A stretch of 64,000 nucleotides of DNA from Molossus alvarezi (GCA_037176705.1 CM073887.1:84702348-84766347), one strand, 5' to 3'. Counted from the first letter of the stretch, positions 20,694 through 32,830 are shown. Program-made: numbers and translations. The notes: a model not told the origin generated them from the letters alone.

Positions 20694-21092
20694 AGAAAGC
20701 CACATGCCAAAAAAATGAAACTAGACTTCATCATCATATATAAAAATCAACTCAAAATATATCGAAGATCTAAATATAAGAACTGAAACAATAAAACAGA
20801 TAAAAAATACATAGCTACTAAACTTATGGACCTTGGTCTCAGAGAGGATTTTATGAATTTGACTGCAAAGGCAAGGAAAGTAAAGTAAAAATTAATGAAT
20901 GGAACTATAGCAAATTATAAAGCTTCTGCACAGCAAAAGATACTGCCAACAAAACAAAAAGGCAACCAACCAAATGGGAGAAGATACTTGCAAACAACAC
21001 CTGCAACAAGGGGTTAATATCCAAACTATATATAGAACTCATATAACTCAATAACAAAAAACCTCCAAACAATCCAATTAAAAATAGGCATA

Positions 21093-21345
21093 GGCCCTGG
21101 CCGGTTTGGCTCAGCGGTTGGAGCATTGGCCCATGAACCAGAGAGACCCGGGTTCAGTTCCCGCTAAGGGCATGTACCTCGGTTGCAATTCATCCCCGGC
21201 CTGGGTTGGGGTTGTGTGCATGGCAACCACTCGATGTGTCTCTTTCACATCCATGTTTCTCTCTCTTCCTCCCTCTCCCTCCTGCTCTATCTCAAGATAA
21301 ATGCAAAAATGTCCTCAGGTGAGGATTAAAAAAAAACAACACAAA
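21093..21345 (+). mobile_element. VES SINE, A type
   Basis: TSD AAAAYRGGCATAG at 21080 and 21346, inside L1. Confidence 0.94.
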
Positions 21346-21869
21346 AAAACGGGCATAGGACTTGGAGACACTTCTCCCAAGAAAACATACAAATGGCCAA
21401 CAGATATATGATAAGATGCTCAATTTTACTAGCAAATAGGAAAATACAAACCAAAACCACCTCACACCTGTTAGAACGGCTATTATCAAGACAAGTAATA
21501 ACAAGTTTTGGAGAGGCTGTGGAGAAAAATGAACCCTCATTCACTGCTGAGGGAAATGTAAACTGCTACAACCACTATGTAAAACAGTATGGAGGTACCT
21601 CAAGAAAAAGTCATGGATTACCATAATTAAGAGTTACCATATGACCCACCAATCCCTCTTCTGAGTATGTACCTGAAAAATCTGAAAACATTTATTGGTG
21701 AATATATATGTACCCCTATGTTCTCTGCCAAGACCACCAACGTGTCCTCTGATAATTAGATAAAGAAAATGTGGTACATATATACTACTAAGCCTCAAGA
21801 AAAGATGAAATACTGCCACTGTCATTTGCGACATGGATGGATCTTGAGAACATAAGCAAAATCAGAATG

Positions 21870-22260
21870 TCCTGTTGGGTGGCTCAGTTGGTTGGAGCAT
21901 TGTCTTTTACACCAAAAAGTTGCAGGTTCAATCCCCATTCAGGGCTCATATAGTAGGCAACTGATCAATGTTTCTCTCTCACATCAATGTTTTTTTTCCT
22001 CTCCCTCTCCATTCCTCTCGCTAAAAAAAATCAATAAACATATCCTCCAGTGAGGACTTGTTTTCCTTCTTTCTTTTTTGTTGCTTTATTGATTTGAAGG
22101 AGAGAAACATCATTTGGCCACCTCCTGCATGTCCCCCACTGGGGATTGGGCTCACAACCAGGGCATGTAATCGAACCAGTGACCTCTTGGTGCATGGATT
22201 GACACTCAACCACTGAGCCACACCAGCCGGGCCAGTGAGGACTTTAAAAAAATTGCTTTT
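21870..22260 (+). mobile_element. VES SINE, B-like, split by another SINE
   Basis: The left part runs to ATATCCTCCAGTGAGGACTT at 22059 and resumes after the nested copy. Confidence 0.87.
22060..22231 (-). mobile_element. VES SINE, B type, nested
   Basis: TSD CCAGTGAGGACTT at 22047 and 22232 comes from the tail of the outer SINE. Confidence 0.92.
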
Positions 22261-22261
22261 G

Positions 22262-22478
22262 TTGATTTGTTTTTAGAGAGGAAAGGGAGGAGGGGGAGCA
22301 AGAGAAAGAGAAAGAGAAACACTGATGTGAGAGGAAAAACATCAATCAGTTGCCTCCCATACACAACCCAACTGAGGGTTGAACCCACAACCTGGGTATG
22401 TGCCCTGACTGGGAATTGAACCGATGACATTTTCGTGCATGGGATGACACTCAACCAACTGAGCCACACCAGCCAAGG
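22262..22478 (-). mobile_element. VES SINE, B-like
   Basis: Reverse-strand copy with TCAACCAACTGAGCCACACC and GTGCATGGGATGACA. Confidence 0.9.
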
Positions 22479-22528
22479 CTTCTAGGATGAGGATTTTTAT
22501 AAATTAATTAATTAAATGAATAATTCTT

Positions 22529-22774
22529 TTTTTTTATTTTATCCTCACCCGAGGACATTTTTCCATTCTTTGTTCAGATAGAGCGGGAGGGAGAGAGAGG
22601 AAGAGAGAGAGAGAAGCATCGATGTGAAGGGACACATCGAGTGGCTGCCACCCACACGACCAACCAGGGCCGGGAACAAACTGAACTGAGGTACATGCCC
22701 CTAGCGGGAACCGAACCCGGGTCTCTCTGTACCGCAGGCCGACGCTCCAACTGCTGAGCCAAACCGGCCAGGGC
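22529..22774 (-). mobile_element. VES SINE, A type
   Basis: TSD AATGAATAMTTCTT at 22515 and 22775. Confidence 0.94.
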
Positions 22775-22864
22775 AATGAATACTTCTTTACCAAAAATAG
22801 GTCAGACAAAAAAGTCAAGAATCATATAATTTCACTCATATGTGGGATATAAAACTGAAAGCAA

Positions 22865-23025
22865 CAGCCCTGGCCAGTTTGGCTCAGCAGTTAGAGCGTT
22901 GGCCTGTGGTCCCAAGAGACCCAGGTTCGGTTCCTGCGAAGGGCACGTACCTCGGTTGCAGTTTGTCCTCAGCCCTAGTTGGGTTGTGCAGGTGGCAGCC
23001 ACTTGATGCGTCCCTTTCACGTCGA

Positions 23026-23062
<37 letters not shown>

Positions 23063-23128
23063 TCCACTCTATCTGAACAACAAAATGAAAAAATGTCCTC
23101 AGGTGAGGATAAAAAAATAATAATAAAA
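22865..23128 (+). mobile_element. VES SINE, A type, young insertion
   Basis: Perfect 18-bp TSD ATAAAACTGAAAGCAACA at 22847 and 23129 within L1 3' UTR sequence. Confidence 0.96.
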
Positions 23129-23574
23129 ATAAAACTGAAAGCAACAAATGAACAAACAACAAATAAACGCAGTCACAGACAACAGTATGTTGGTTACCAG
23201 AGAGAAAGGGGGTTGGGGGAGTAAAGGGTAAAGGGGGGCCAAATATATGGTGATGAAAGGAGAATTGCCTTTGGGTGATAAACACACAATGCAATACACA
23301 GATGATGTATTACAGAATTGTACACCTAAAACCTATAATTTTATTAACTAATATTACCCCAATAAATTTAACAAACTGGAAAAAAAAACTCCACAAATTT
23401 GCACAATCTTCCTGGAAATCAGCGAGTAAGGAATGGAGCTGGGGAATCAGTGATTTTTTAAAGCTTCACAGCTGATTCCAATGTACAATCAGGCTTGGAA
23501 ATCCATGGTATTTTACAATTTTATGTAGGAGTAGAAATTATAAGTCACTTATTAAACAAAAAAAAAATAACTTT

Positions 23575-23831
23575 TGCCCTGGCCAGTTTGGCTCAGCGGT
23601 TAGAGCATCAGCCCAAGGACCAAAGGGTTTCAGGTTTGATTCCCAGTAAAGGGCATGTACCTGGGTTGCTGGGTTGCAGATTTGATCTCCAGCCCCAGTC
23701 AAGGTCATGCGGGAAGCAACCAATCGATGTCTCTCTCACATCAATGTGTGTGAGCAACCCCCCCCTCCCCGCTCCCCATGCCCACTTTATCTAAAAATCA
23801 ATGGAAAAATATCCTCTGGTGAGGATTATCA
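23575..23831 (+). mobile_element. VES SINE, A-type variant
   Basis: Duplicated GGGTTGCT unit in the middle and a second box GATTTGATCTCC. Its tail hosts the next SINE. Confidence 0.9.
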
Positions 23832-23846
23832 AAAACAAGGAAATAG

Positions 23847-24103
23847 CCCCGGCCGGTTTGGCTCAGTGGTTAGAGCATCGGCCTGCAGTCCTGAGAGACC
23901 CAGGTTCGGTTCCCGCTAAGGGCACGTACCTCGGTTGCAGTTTGTCCCCGGCCCTGGTTGGTCATGTGGGTGGCAGCCACTCGATGTGTTCCTTTCACAT
24001 CGATGTTTCTCTCTCTCTCTCTCTGTTCCTCTCTCCCCCTCCCACTCTACCTGAACAAAGAATGGAAAAATGTCCTCGGGTGAGGATAAACAATAAAAAC
24101 CAA
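23847..24103 (+). mobile_element. VES SINE, A type, in the tail of the previous SINE
   Basis: TSD AAAAACAAGGAAATA at 23831 and 24104, taken from the older copy's tail. Confidence 0.94.
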
Positions 24104-24323
24104 AAAAACAAGGAAATAAAAAAACAACAACTTTATTTTTAAAAAGGTTATAAACATTCCAAGAGAGAACAATCAGGGTAATTGCACATCTTCAATATAC
24201 TGAAATACTTAACCTAATTTGCAAGCAAAACCCTTTTGTAACAGTGAATCAAGGTGAGCTGGAAGCCCAAACAAACAAGCATGCTTTCAATCACTATTGA
24301 TAAGAATTAAAAACATGCACTGG

Positions 24324-24524
24324 GCCCAGCCTGTGTTGCTCAGTAGTTGAGCATCAACCCATGCACTAAGAGGTCACCGGTTCAATTCCTAGTCAGGGTA
24401 CATGCCCAGGTTGTGGGCCAAACCCCCAGTGGGGGGCATGCAGGAGGTGCCAATTGATGTTCTCTCTCACCCTCTCCCTTCCTCTGTCTATCAATAAAGA
24501 AAAAAAAAATGTTAAAAAAATAAC
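24324..24524 (+). mobile_element. VES SINE, B type
   Basis: TSD AAAAACATGCAYTGG at 24309 and 24525. Confidence 0.94.
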
Positions 24525-24554
24525 AAAAACATGCATTGGACACACCTAGGAATG

Positions 24555-24870
24555 TATCAACAAATATTCATTGATCCAGCATTCTATACATCCAGGATAC
24601 AGATATAGTCCCTGCTCTCATTAAGTTTTTATCCTACTAGAGAGACTGACCAAAACAAACCACACACACACACACCAAATAAATGAACAAAATTTTAGGT
24701 TAAGGGATCCCTTTGGATTGGGTGCTCAAGGAAGGCCTCTCCAAGGAGATAACATTTCAGCAGAGATCTAGCTGATGAAAAAACAAGGGTACAGCGACTG
24801 GAAAATATGCAGGAAGAGTATTTTAGACAGAAGCACAACAAATGCAAAAACTCGACAGACAAAAGGATAT
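24555..24870 (+). mobile_element. L2 LINE fragment
   Basis: AACAAATATTCATTGATCC, CCTGCTCTCATTAAGTTTTT, AAGGAAGGCCTCTCCAAGGA and TTTCAGCAGAGATCTAGCTG are in L2 order. A short (CA)n lies at 24661-24676. Confidence 0.78.
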
Positions 24871-25335
24871 ATGACACCCTGCATTTGTTGAAATACAGCA
24901 AAGTGAACCTTAAAGTACATAAATTTTAAAAAATCATTTAGAAACTCAGATGATCCCAGGATGGAACACACACAGATTGTTACACAAGAATCTAACTGTA
25001 TTACAAATACATGAAACAACCTCATTGAAGGGGGTGGTGGGGGTGGGGGATTCTAACCTAAGTAACTGGAAATAAATGGAGTTTGTAAGACTAAAAGCAA
25101 AAAGGGCTGCACATAAGCACTGTTCTCTAGATAATAAAGTCGTTTCCCATGTATTAATTTGGAAGCTAGCTAGCTATCGGAATTGAACAATTAAGTAAAC
25201 GGACAATGGGGGCAAGTTTTCTCATTGTGGGAAGTTACAGATTACCCAAAGGGAAAAAAAGGCTAAAATAATCCATGTGGTAATGGATTACAGTTGGAGA
25301 CATCTGAATCAACACATGTTTAGCTTAATATAAAT
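24871..25335. other. Intron 1 sequence, nothing recognised
   Basis: No exon, RNA or repeat family assigned; a G-rich stretch near 25030. Confidence 0.5.
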
Positions 25336-25347
25336 AGTTACATATAG

Positions 25348-25552
25348 CCCAGCCAGTGTGGCTCAGTGGACTGAGTGTTGACCCATGCACCAAGAGGTCA
25401 CTGGTTCGATTCCCTGTCAGGGCACATGCCCAGGTTTCAGACTCAATTCCCAGTGTGGGGCGTGCAGGAAGAGCTAATCGATGTTTTCTCTCGATGTTTC
25501 TCTCTCTCCTTTTCCCTTCCTCTCTAAAAATATCAATAAAAACATATTAAAT
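25348..25552 (+). mobile_element. VES SINE, B type
   Basis: TSD RGTTACATATAG at 25336 and 25553. Confidence 0.94.
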
Positions 25553-25639
25553 GGTTACATATAGAATTAGTGTGCTTAGTACACAGACTTGTATTGTCCT
25601 TCCTCTGTCAGCTGAAAGGGTCAAGAAGCAACATGCACC

Positions 25640-26436
25640 CCAAAGCAAACACACATAATGCCCAGATTTCTATTTTTAATACCACAGTTCAAAAAAAGGA
25701 ACCAGGTTCCTTGGAGAAGTAGCTGATTCTAGGACTGGGGCAGGAACTATGTATGCAAGATGAACCTGGAGAATCTTGTAGTGCCAGAAAGTAAGGAAGT
25801 GCTCAAAAAACCCCACAATAATAGGGTAGTAACAAATTATAATCCAAATTACAAACTAAACATCCACAGGTCCATACTGATATAACTTTATAGTGGAGAG
25901 ACCTGACACACTACCTTAAGCAAGTGATCAAAGTCAGTATCAACAATGATCAATCATGTTAATGGATCATACCCTTCCTTGGTAAGATGTAAAGGCATTT
26001 TACTTCTATGGTCCTCCTCCCCAAAACCCATAACCCTGGCCTAATCATGAGAGAAACATTATACAAATCCCAGTTGAGGGGCATTCCACAAAACACCTGA
26101 TTAGTACTCCTGAAAACAGTCAAGGTTATCAAAAGCAAGGATGTCTAAGAAACTGTCACAGCCAAGGGAGCCTAAGGAGACTTGACTACTAAATGAAATG
26201 TGGCATTCTACATGGGATCCTGGAACAGAAAAAGGACATTAGGTAAACACTAAGGAAATCTGAATAAAACATAAACTTTAGTTAATAATTATGTATTAAT
26301 ATCGGTTCATTAATTGTGACAAGTGCACCAAAATAATATGTTAATAGGGAAACTGAGTGCAGGGTATATGGGAAGTCTGTGTACTATTTTTGCAATTTTC
26401 TGTAAATCTAAATCTATTCTAATAAAAAATTTATTT
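25640..26436 (+). mobile_element. Old L1 3' UTR
   Basis: GATCCTGGAACAGAAAAAGG, TTAGTTAATAATTATGTATT, GGGTATATGGGAAGTCTGTG and TACTATTTTTGCAATTTTCT match old mammalian L1 (L1ME-like) 3' ends. Confidence 0.7.
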
Positions 26437-26452
26437 AAAAAGTGAAAAAGCA

Positions 26453-26678
26453 GCCCTGGCCGGTTTGGCTCCACAGTTAGAGCATCGGCCTGTGGTCCAG
26501 AGAGACCTGGGCGTGTACCTCAGTTGCAGTTTGTCCCCGGCCCTGGTTGGGTTGTGCAGGAGGCAGCCACTCAATGTGTCCCTTTCACGTCGATGTTTCT
26601 CTCTCTGTCTCTTCCTCTCTCTCCCACCCACTCTATCTGAACAAAAAATGGAAAAATGTCCTCAGGTGAGGATAAAAA
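26453..26678 (+). mobile_element. VES SINE, A type lacking the B box
   Basis: GAGAGACCTGGGCGTGTACC: the segment with GGTTCGGTTCCCGCTAAGG is deleted, removing the internal promoter B box. Confidence 0.92.
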
Positions 26679-26761
26679 TAAAAAAGTAGTAAAGCAAACT
26701 TGGCAAGTTGACAGATAAAGTCTGAGAATTAGTCAAGGAAGAGAACATCTGATATCTAGGC

Positions 26762-26950
26762 CAGTGTTTCTCAACCTTAATTATGTATGAGAAGCACCTG
26801 AGGGGAATCTACAGCTGTCTAAACCCCCCACTCCAAACAATTTATTCAGATTCTCTGAATGTGCATCCTAGGCATAGGTAAAATATTTTTCCTGGGGGGT
26901 GGGGGAGGAGCTCCCAAGTATTCTAATGAACAGCCAGGGCTGAGAATCTG
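26762..26950 (+). mobile_element. MER5-like hAT non-autonomous transposon
   Basis: Starts CAGTGTTTCTCAACCTTAAT and ends in the inverse-like AGCCAGGGCTGAGAATCTG. The inner GAAGCACCTGAGGGGAATCT and AGCTCCCAAGTATTCTAATG match MER5. No clear 8-bp TSD. Confidence 0.78.
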
Positions 26951-27345
26951 ACCCAGAGCCTTAACTCTAAGTTCAGCTGAAGTGTCACAATCTTGAGAAG
27001 TTTTTTAAAAAATCAGTTGGCTGCTGTGAGAATTATTAGAGGGCATAAAAGAGAGCAAGACATCAGCAAGTAGACTATACAGAAGTGCAAAGGAAAGAAA
27101 ATGATGGTTGAAAATAGTATGGTAGCAGTGAGGAGGGAAAGATGAGGATAAATTTGGGGTATACTCTAAAGGTAGAGGCCAATAGGATCAGATAACAAAT
27201 ATGTGGGATGGAAGAGAAATATGAAGGTAGGTTTAAGCAAGTGTCATTTACAAAGAATGAGAAAAAACGCTGAAATAATTTTGCTCATCTCTGTGAGAAA
27301 AAAATTATTTCTGGCAAAGGAAAGCACTTTAAAAGATTAAGAGAA
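26951..27345. other. Intron 1 sequence, nothing recognised
   Basis: No exon or repeat family assigned. Confidence 0.5.
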
Positions 27346-27547
27346 GCCCTGGTCAGTGTGGCTTAGTTGGTTGGGTGTCATCCCATGCACCACAAGGTCA
27401 CCAGTTCGATTTCCAGTCAGGGTACACGCCTGGGTTGTAGGCTCAATCCCCAGTTAGGGATGTGCAGGAGGCAGCAAATCGCATTCTCTCTCTCTCTCAC
27501 ATCGATGTTTCTCTCCCTCTCCCTCCAAAAATCAGTAAAAACACACT
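27346..27547 (+). mobile_element. VES SINE, B type
   Basis: Head CCCTGGTCAGTGTGGCTTAG, ending AAAATCAGTAAAAACACAC. Confidence 0.92.
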
Positions 27548-28045
27548 TTAAAAAAAGATTGGGGGAAAAAAGATGAATGCATTTTTAATTATTATATCAT
27601 AATGCTGAATGCACCATACGGGGACGGACTGCTGACCTCAGTGCTAGCCAGCAGGATAGCCAATGATCCATCCAAAGGATCAAATGAAAAACATGCTGAA
27701 CTCATTAGGCACTGTCTCAAAACAGCTGCACTCATAACTCTGATAGGGTTAGCTACTTAGGTTTTCCTTAAGTTGTTTTTTTTTTTTTTAACCTAGTATA
27801 AGTTAGGTAAAGAAACTTTAAATACTAGAGAAAGACTGAGAAAAGGGGAGGTTTCCCTGTGGTCCCAAACACTATTATGCAATTAATTTACATTTTACTA
27901 TATTTCTTTCTAGTTCCCCATACTCTAAGAAAAGGATTTAGGGTACTGATTCAACCTCCTTTCCAAACTTTTTCCTAAATTATAGGAGTAACTGGTTAAT
28001 GGGATTTGCTTCTCCTTTCTAGACTATAAATATCTTGAGAAGAAT
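27548..28045. other. Intron 1 sequence, nothing recognised
   Basis: No exon or repeat family assigned; a poly-T run at 27778. Confidence 0.5.
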
Positions 28046-28064
28046 CCATTTACCTTTGCTTTTT

Positions 28065-28328
28065 TTTTCTTTCCTTCTTTTTTTTTAATCCTCACCGGAG
28101 GACACTTTTTTGCATTTTTATCTTCAGATAGAGTGGGAGGGAGAGAGGGAGGAAGAGAGAGAGAGAGAAACATTGATGTGAGAGACACATCGAGTGGCTG
28201 CCACCCACACAACCCCAACCAGGACTGGGGACAAACTGCAACCGAGGTATGTGCCCTTAGCGGGAACTGAACCCAGGGCTCTTTGGTCCATGGGCCGATG
28301 CTCTAACCGCTGAGCCAAACCGGCCAGG
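28065..28328 (-). mobile_element. VES SINE, A-type variant, young insertion
   Basis: Perfect 19-bp TSD CCATTTACCTTTGCTTTTT at 28046 and 28329. Confidence 0.95.
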
Positions 28329-28349
28329 CCATTTACCTTTGCTTTTTGA

Positions 28350-29225
28350 TCTTTGTGGGATTCTTCTGGTGTTTTCTGTCCTAGCTTGGGAACCCATCTC
28401 TCCACATCACTGCACAGTCAAGGTTTGGGAACTTGCTTTATTTTCTCTGAGACTTCTCTCTCCTAGATATGTACAATTTTGAGCACCCTTAGTATATCAA
28501 ATACTCCCTTATGCACTGGTCTTTATAACCATATTACTAGTTATATAATATTCTAATGGGCAATAACAATTTATATATAGATGTTACAACTGCTTCTCAT
28601 ATTCCGATGTTAAAACAGCACTTTGATGAACATTTCTGTTTATAAAATTTCTCTGTATTTAGGATTTCCCCCCTTTTATGGTCCAGTTAAAATTATGGGC
28701 CAAGGAATATGCATATTTTTTAAAGTTCTTGATACATATTGACAAAATGTACTTCAAAAAACTATTCTAATTTACACTGATAGGGCTGGTTTCAATGTGA
28801 GTCAAAAGCTAAATATATCTCAATATTCATTCCCATTACAGTGCCAATGAGTTTTGCAATGCCAGCTTTGTTCAGAAAGAATCAGCAGTTTGGGCTGAAG
28901 ATATTGCATTTGCTTTGATACCATTTTTGCCTCAGCAATAATGTATTTGGTTATCAGCACTTAGTGAAGAGAGGTGAAACAGGTAAGACAAGGAAAATGT
29001 TAGGTTCAATAACCCCAGTCACTGGTTTCAAGCTCCTCCCAAATTAATTTCTTTAGAACTCAACAGGTTGTAATTCTCTTTTTAAAGGAACTTTCTTTTG
29101 AGGAGAGAATTATCTGTGTGGTAGGAAGGGGACATACCTCTCTATCCCCAAGACCCAGTGCAGTGCCTTAGCATACAGTAGAAAAATGTTTGAATAAATT
29201 AATGAGTCCTACCTCACACCGATAA
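28350..29225. other. Intron 1 sequence, no confident feature
   Basis: 28640-28790 (TTCTTGATACATATTGACAA, AATTTACACTGATAG) resembles an old LINE, but I cannot assign it. Confidence 0.4.
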
Positions 29226-29259
29226 TCAATGTTTATTCCTTTTGTTTTTATTTGGGTTT

Positions 29260-29436
29260 TTTTTGTGTTGTTTTTTTTTTTAGAGAGAGAGAGAGAAACA
29301 TCAATTGGCTGCCTCCTGCATGTCCCCTACTGGGGATCAAGCCTGCAACTCAGGCATGTACCCTGATGGGGAATTGAACCAGGCACTTCATGGTGCACAG
29401 GACGATGCCTAATCAACTGAGCCACACTGACCAGGC
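29260..29436 (-). mobile_element. VES SINE, B type, shortened
   Basis: CT tract nearly lost. TSD TCAATGTTTRTTYCT at 29226 and 29437. Confidence 0.92.
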
Positions 29437-29451
29437 TCAATGTTTGTTTCT

Positions 29452-30668
29452 TTAACTCTAGTTTTTAACCATTTTTCTCCTCATTATCACTCATTTATTC
29501 CTATTCTGTGTCTGGAACTATGCTAGCCATCTTTACCACATTTTCCTTATCCTATGAGATATGCAACCATGCCCATTATTAGCTGAGAATATTGCAACTC
29601 TTTAAATGGTACACAGAGTAAGTGCTCAATAAAGGTTAGCTAAATCTGCAATCTCTCCTATCTGGCTTGCTCTTCAGAACTCTCGTTTGCATTCTTATCT
29701 ACTACCATTGAGGTCATTTGAGATGGCACTGTACAAAACAGCTGCAATGAATGTAAAGGTTAACTTGGCCACCTCCTTCCTTGCTCTGAGGGCCAGTGAA
29801 TCCCCTAGTGGGCAGGTCCACCCAGGTCTGTCTTACTGAGAAATATCCCTTGCTCCAAGGTTATCTTTCCCCTCCTTATCCTCCCCTCAAAGCTAACTCC
29901 CCCCCCCACCTTCCATGAATTGCTCTTCCAAGGATTTAGGATAACACTGCATTTAGTTACAGCAATTTACATAAAAGTATAACTACTACCATTAGAAGAG
30001 CAGTATTTGTCTTTAGAGGGAGAAAAAAAAACCCTGAACCCCAATCAATCTCTAACTAGTAAAATACATAGGGGAGGATTGGAGAAAGTATATGAACTAT
30101 TCCATATCCTTCTCTTACTCCAGCCTTGGTCTAACTTCCTCCTCTCAAAAGTCAGAAAACAAGAGGATGTCAAACCACTTGGCAACCCACTATCTATCCT
30201 GGATAGATCTATTGCTTAAGTATGATTGATTCAAGGAGGGTATCACAAATAATAAAGTGTAATGTTTTAACCAGATGTCTCACTAAACTATATGGATAGG
30301 GGTTGGGTAATCACAGTGATTACTAGACTGCTTTCCTAAGAAGTGTTTCTCTTTCCACACCTCAGCTGTTCATACTAACATTGTAGGAGGCTGGTATGAA
30401 ATCTCAGTTGAAATCTAAGTACTCCCTGAATTCTAACTGGCTTGTTGACTCCAGCTTAGAGAATGCGTATTTTAACTTGTTTTCAGTTATCCTCAGTGAA
30501 AAAGCTGGCAAAACCAGGAATCTTTGTTCTCTCCTTCTTACCACACAGATACCTTTGCTTTAGGCAATAAGCTGCACACCCTCTCTAGTAGTGGTAGGAG
30601 AAATGAAATGTGGAGTCCCTTCATGAAGTAAGGTGATCACATCTAGGCTCTGATCCATAACTAAAACT
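29452..30668. other. Longest repeat-poor stretch of intron 1
   Basis: About 1.2 kb of ordinary intron sequence. ACAGAGTAAGTGCTCAATAA at 29613 hints at a MIR/L2 end; nothing else assigned. No exon-like open frame with splice sites seen. Confidence 0.5.
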
Positions 30669-30681
30669 CTTATACTCAGAT

Positions 30682-30906
30682 CTTTTAAATATTTTTTTCT
30701 GTATTGACTTTAGAGAGAGAGGAAGGAAGAGGGAGAGAGATAGAAACATTGATGAGAGAGAATATTGATTGGCTGCCTTCTGCATGCCCCTCACTGGCGG
30801 TTTGGCCCACAACCTGGACATGTGCCCTGACCAGGAATTGAACCAGTAACCTCTTAATGCATGGGTCAATGCTCAACCACTGAACCACATAGTCACACCG
30901 GCTGGG
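30682..30906 (-). mobile_element. VES SINE, B type
   Basis: TSD CTTAYACTCAGAT at 30669 and 30907. Confidence 0.94.
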
Positions 30907-30999
30907 CTTACACTCAGATTCACATTACTTACTGATTTCCCAAATTAAATACTAATAGCTTCCACGTCCTAAGCATACATTACTATGTAATAGACACTG

Positions 31000-31150
31000 T
31001 AAGTAATAAAGCCTTCATTTTCACCAATAAGAAAGCTAAGGATTCAAGAAGTTTTATACCTTGTCTAAGAACATCCCTGTCTGAATAATAAGTGGTGAAA
31101 TTGAGACTGAAACCTAGAATAATTAGAGTTCAGGCTGTCTCCTGCTCTGC
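31000..31150 (-). mobile_element. MIR SINE fragment
   Basis: Antisense MIR: CACCAATAAGAAAGCTAAGG then TACCTTGTCTAAGAAC and AATAAGTGGTGAAATTGAG. Confidence 0.6.
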
Positions 31151-31309
31151 CACATTTCTTGTATTACTATTTAATTAATTCATGTTAGAAAACAATAAGT
31201 TTTCAATAAATTCTCAATTCAGAAGTTTTCAAACATTCATTTGATTGAAAGAAAAATATATGGAATTTTTTGAATTTTCACATTGAAGAGTAAAGATAAG
31301 ATGAGGATA

Positions 31310-31425
31310 ATAATTCAACCCCCTCATTTTGCACAAAAGGAAACTGAGGTTTAGTGGAGTGAGTAAGCTTTCCCAAGTCACAGAGCATCGAGCTGGCAGA
31401 AGTGTCCAGTCTTCATATTCCTGGT
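31310..31425 (-). mobile_element. MIR SINE fragment
   Basis: Antisense MIR: ATTTTGCACAAAAGGAAACT, GAGGTTTAG, CCCAAGTCACAGAGC and GAGCTGGCAGAAG. Confidence 0.7.
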
Positions 31426-31632
31426 CTCTTCTTTCTCCATCAGAACTTCTCGTAGCTAAATATCAGCTCACAAGTGTATATCAAATTGTTCTCCTTTATG
31501 CCCAGGGTCAACAATTTATTGCTACAGTTTTACTGTATGAACTTACTGTATGAACAATAAGTTTGTTGTCAAATAAAACTGAAAAATGCTGTATACCAAA
31601 TCCCCCTTTTGTAAATTCCCAATACATCTTTT

Positions 31633-31893
31633 TGTTTGTTTGTTTTTTGTTTTTTATCCTCACCCAAGGACATTTTTCCATTTTTTGTTCAGGTAGAGTG
31701 GGAGGGAGAGAGAGGAACAGAGAGAGAGAGAAACATCGATGTGAAAGGGACACATCGAGTAGCTGCCACCCGCACAGCCGACCAGGGCCGGGGACAAACT
31801 GCAACCGAGGTACATGCCCTTAGCGGGAACTGAACCCGGGTCTCTCAGGACCGCAGGCCGACACTCTAACCGCTGAGCCAAACCGGCCAGGGC
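31633..31893 (-). mobile_element. VES SINE, A type
   Basis: Perfect 15-bp TSD CCCAATACATCTTTT at 31618 and 31894. Confidence 0.95.
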
Positions 31894-31936
31894 CCCAATA
31901 CATCTTTTAAAGCAGCAATTTTCTTTGGTTTATTTA

Positions 31937-32170
31937 TTTATTTTTTAGTCCTCACTCAAGGTATTTTTCCATTGATTTCTACATAGAATGGAAGAGAGAG
32001 AAAGAGAGAGAATGTGGGAGAGACACATCAATTGGCTGTCTCCCACCCACACCCGACCAGGGCCAGGGATCAAACCTGCAACCCAGGTATGTGCCTTTGA
32101 CCAGGAATCAAATCCACAACCTGTCAGTCCACAGGTCGACACTCTAACCACTGAGCCAAACCGGCCAGGA
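31937..32170 (-). mobile_element. VES SINE, A-type variant
   Basis: AGTCCTCACTCAAGGTATTT to head TCCTGGCCGGTTTGGCTCAG in reverse. Confidence 0.9.
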
Positions 32171-32418
32171 CAGGGCAAGGTTTTTTTTAAAAGAACATTA
32201 TAAATATCCAATGAAGAGTATCCCCATAGAATTGGCTTGGGAACCACAGGTTTAAACAATCATTGGATGTCAAATTAAATGCTCCATATGAATCAGGAGA
32301 TAACCATACCCATGTAGATTCTTAAATATCTGATTAATTGATTAGACACAATGACAGTACACAAGTATAGATGTTTTATGTACAACTATTTGAATCTACA
32401 TTAAAATAACACATGAAT

Positions 32419-32475
32419 GAAGAATGAAAAATGTCCTCAGGTGAGGATAAAATAAATAAATAAGTAAATGAGTTA
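32419..32475 (+). mobile_element. SINE 3' tail only (5'-truncated VES)
   Basis: Only GAAAAATGTCCTCAGGTGAG and an AAAT tail are left. Confidence 0.7.
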
Positions 32476-32514
32476 ATAAATATATATACATATTGCTTAT
32501 ATTAAAAATTGATG

Positions 32515-32728
32515 TCTGGCCGGTGTGGCTCAGTGGTTGAGAGTTGACCCATGCACCAAGAGGTCGCAGGTTCGATTCCTCGCCAGGACACATGCCCCAG
32601 TTGTGGGCCCTATCCCCAGTGGGGGGCATGCAGGAGGTGGCCAATCGATATTCTGTCTCATCGATGTTTCTACCTCTCTCTCCCTCTCCCTTCCTCTCTA
32701 AAATCAATAAAGAAAAAAAAAACATATT
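32515..32728 (+). mobile_element. VES SINE, B type
   Basis: Head GGCCGGTGTGGCTCAGTGG and tail AAAATCAATAAAGAAAAAA. Confidence 0.93.
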
Positions 32729-32732
32729 AAAG

Positions 32733-32800
32733 GGTGTCTGGGGGGAAAAAGAGAAACATCTGTAACATCTGTAAAAATTAATTAATAAAAAATGTATATT
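32733..32800 (+). mobile_element. L1/HAL1 3'-end fragment
   Basis: GAGAAACATCTGTAACATCT and AATTAATTAATAAAAAATG; same 3' terminus as at 11090 and 20185. Confidence 0.7.
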
Positions 32801-32830
32801 TAAGGAAAAAAACATTAAAAACGAATAAAT

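Larger units (their letters stand above)
20050..23388 (+). mobile_element. L1 LINE, 3' part of ORF2 and 3' UTR
   Basis: Sense L1: CCAGAGGTATCACATTACCT, AGCTTCTGCACAGCAAAAGA, CAAATGGGAGAAGATACTTG, TTTTGGAGAGGCTGTGGAG and GAACCCTCATTCACTGCTG in order. It ends CCTATAATTTTATTAAC and CCCCAATAAATTTAAC plus poly-A. About 1.7 kb of L1 is present; the rest is inserted SINEs and one HAL1 3' end. Full of stops; not coding. Confidence 0.88.
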
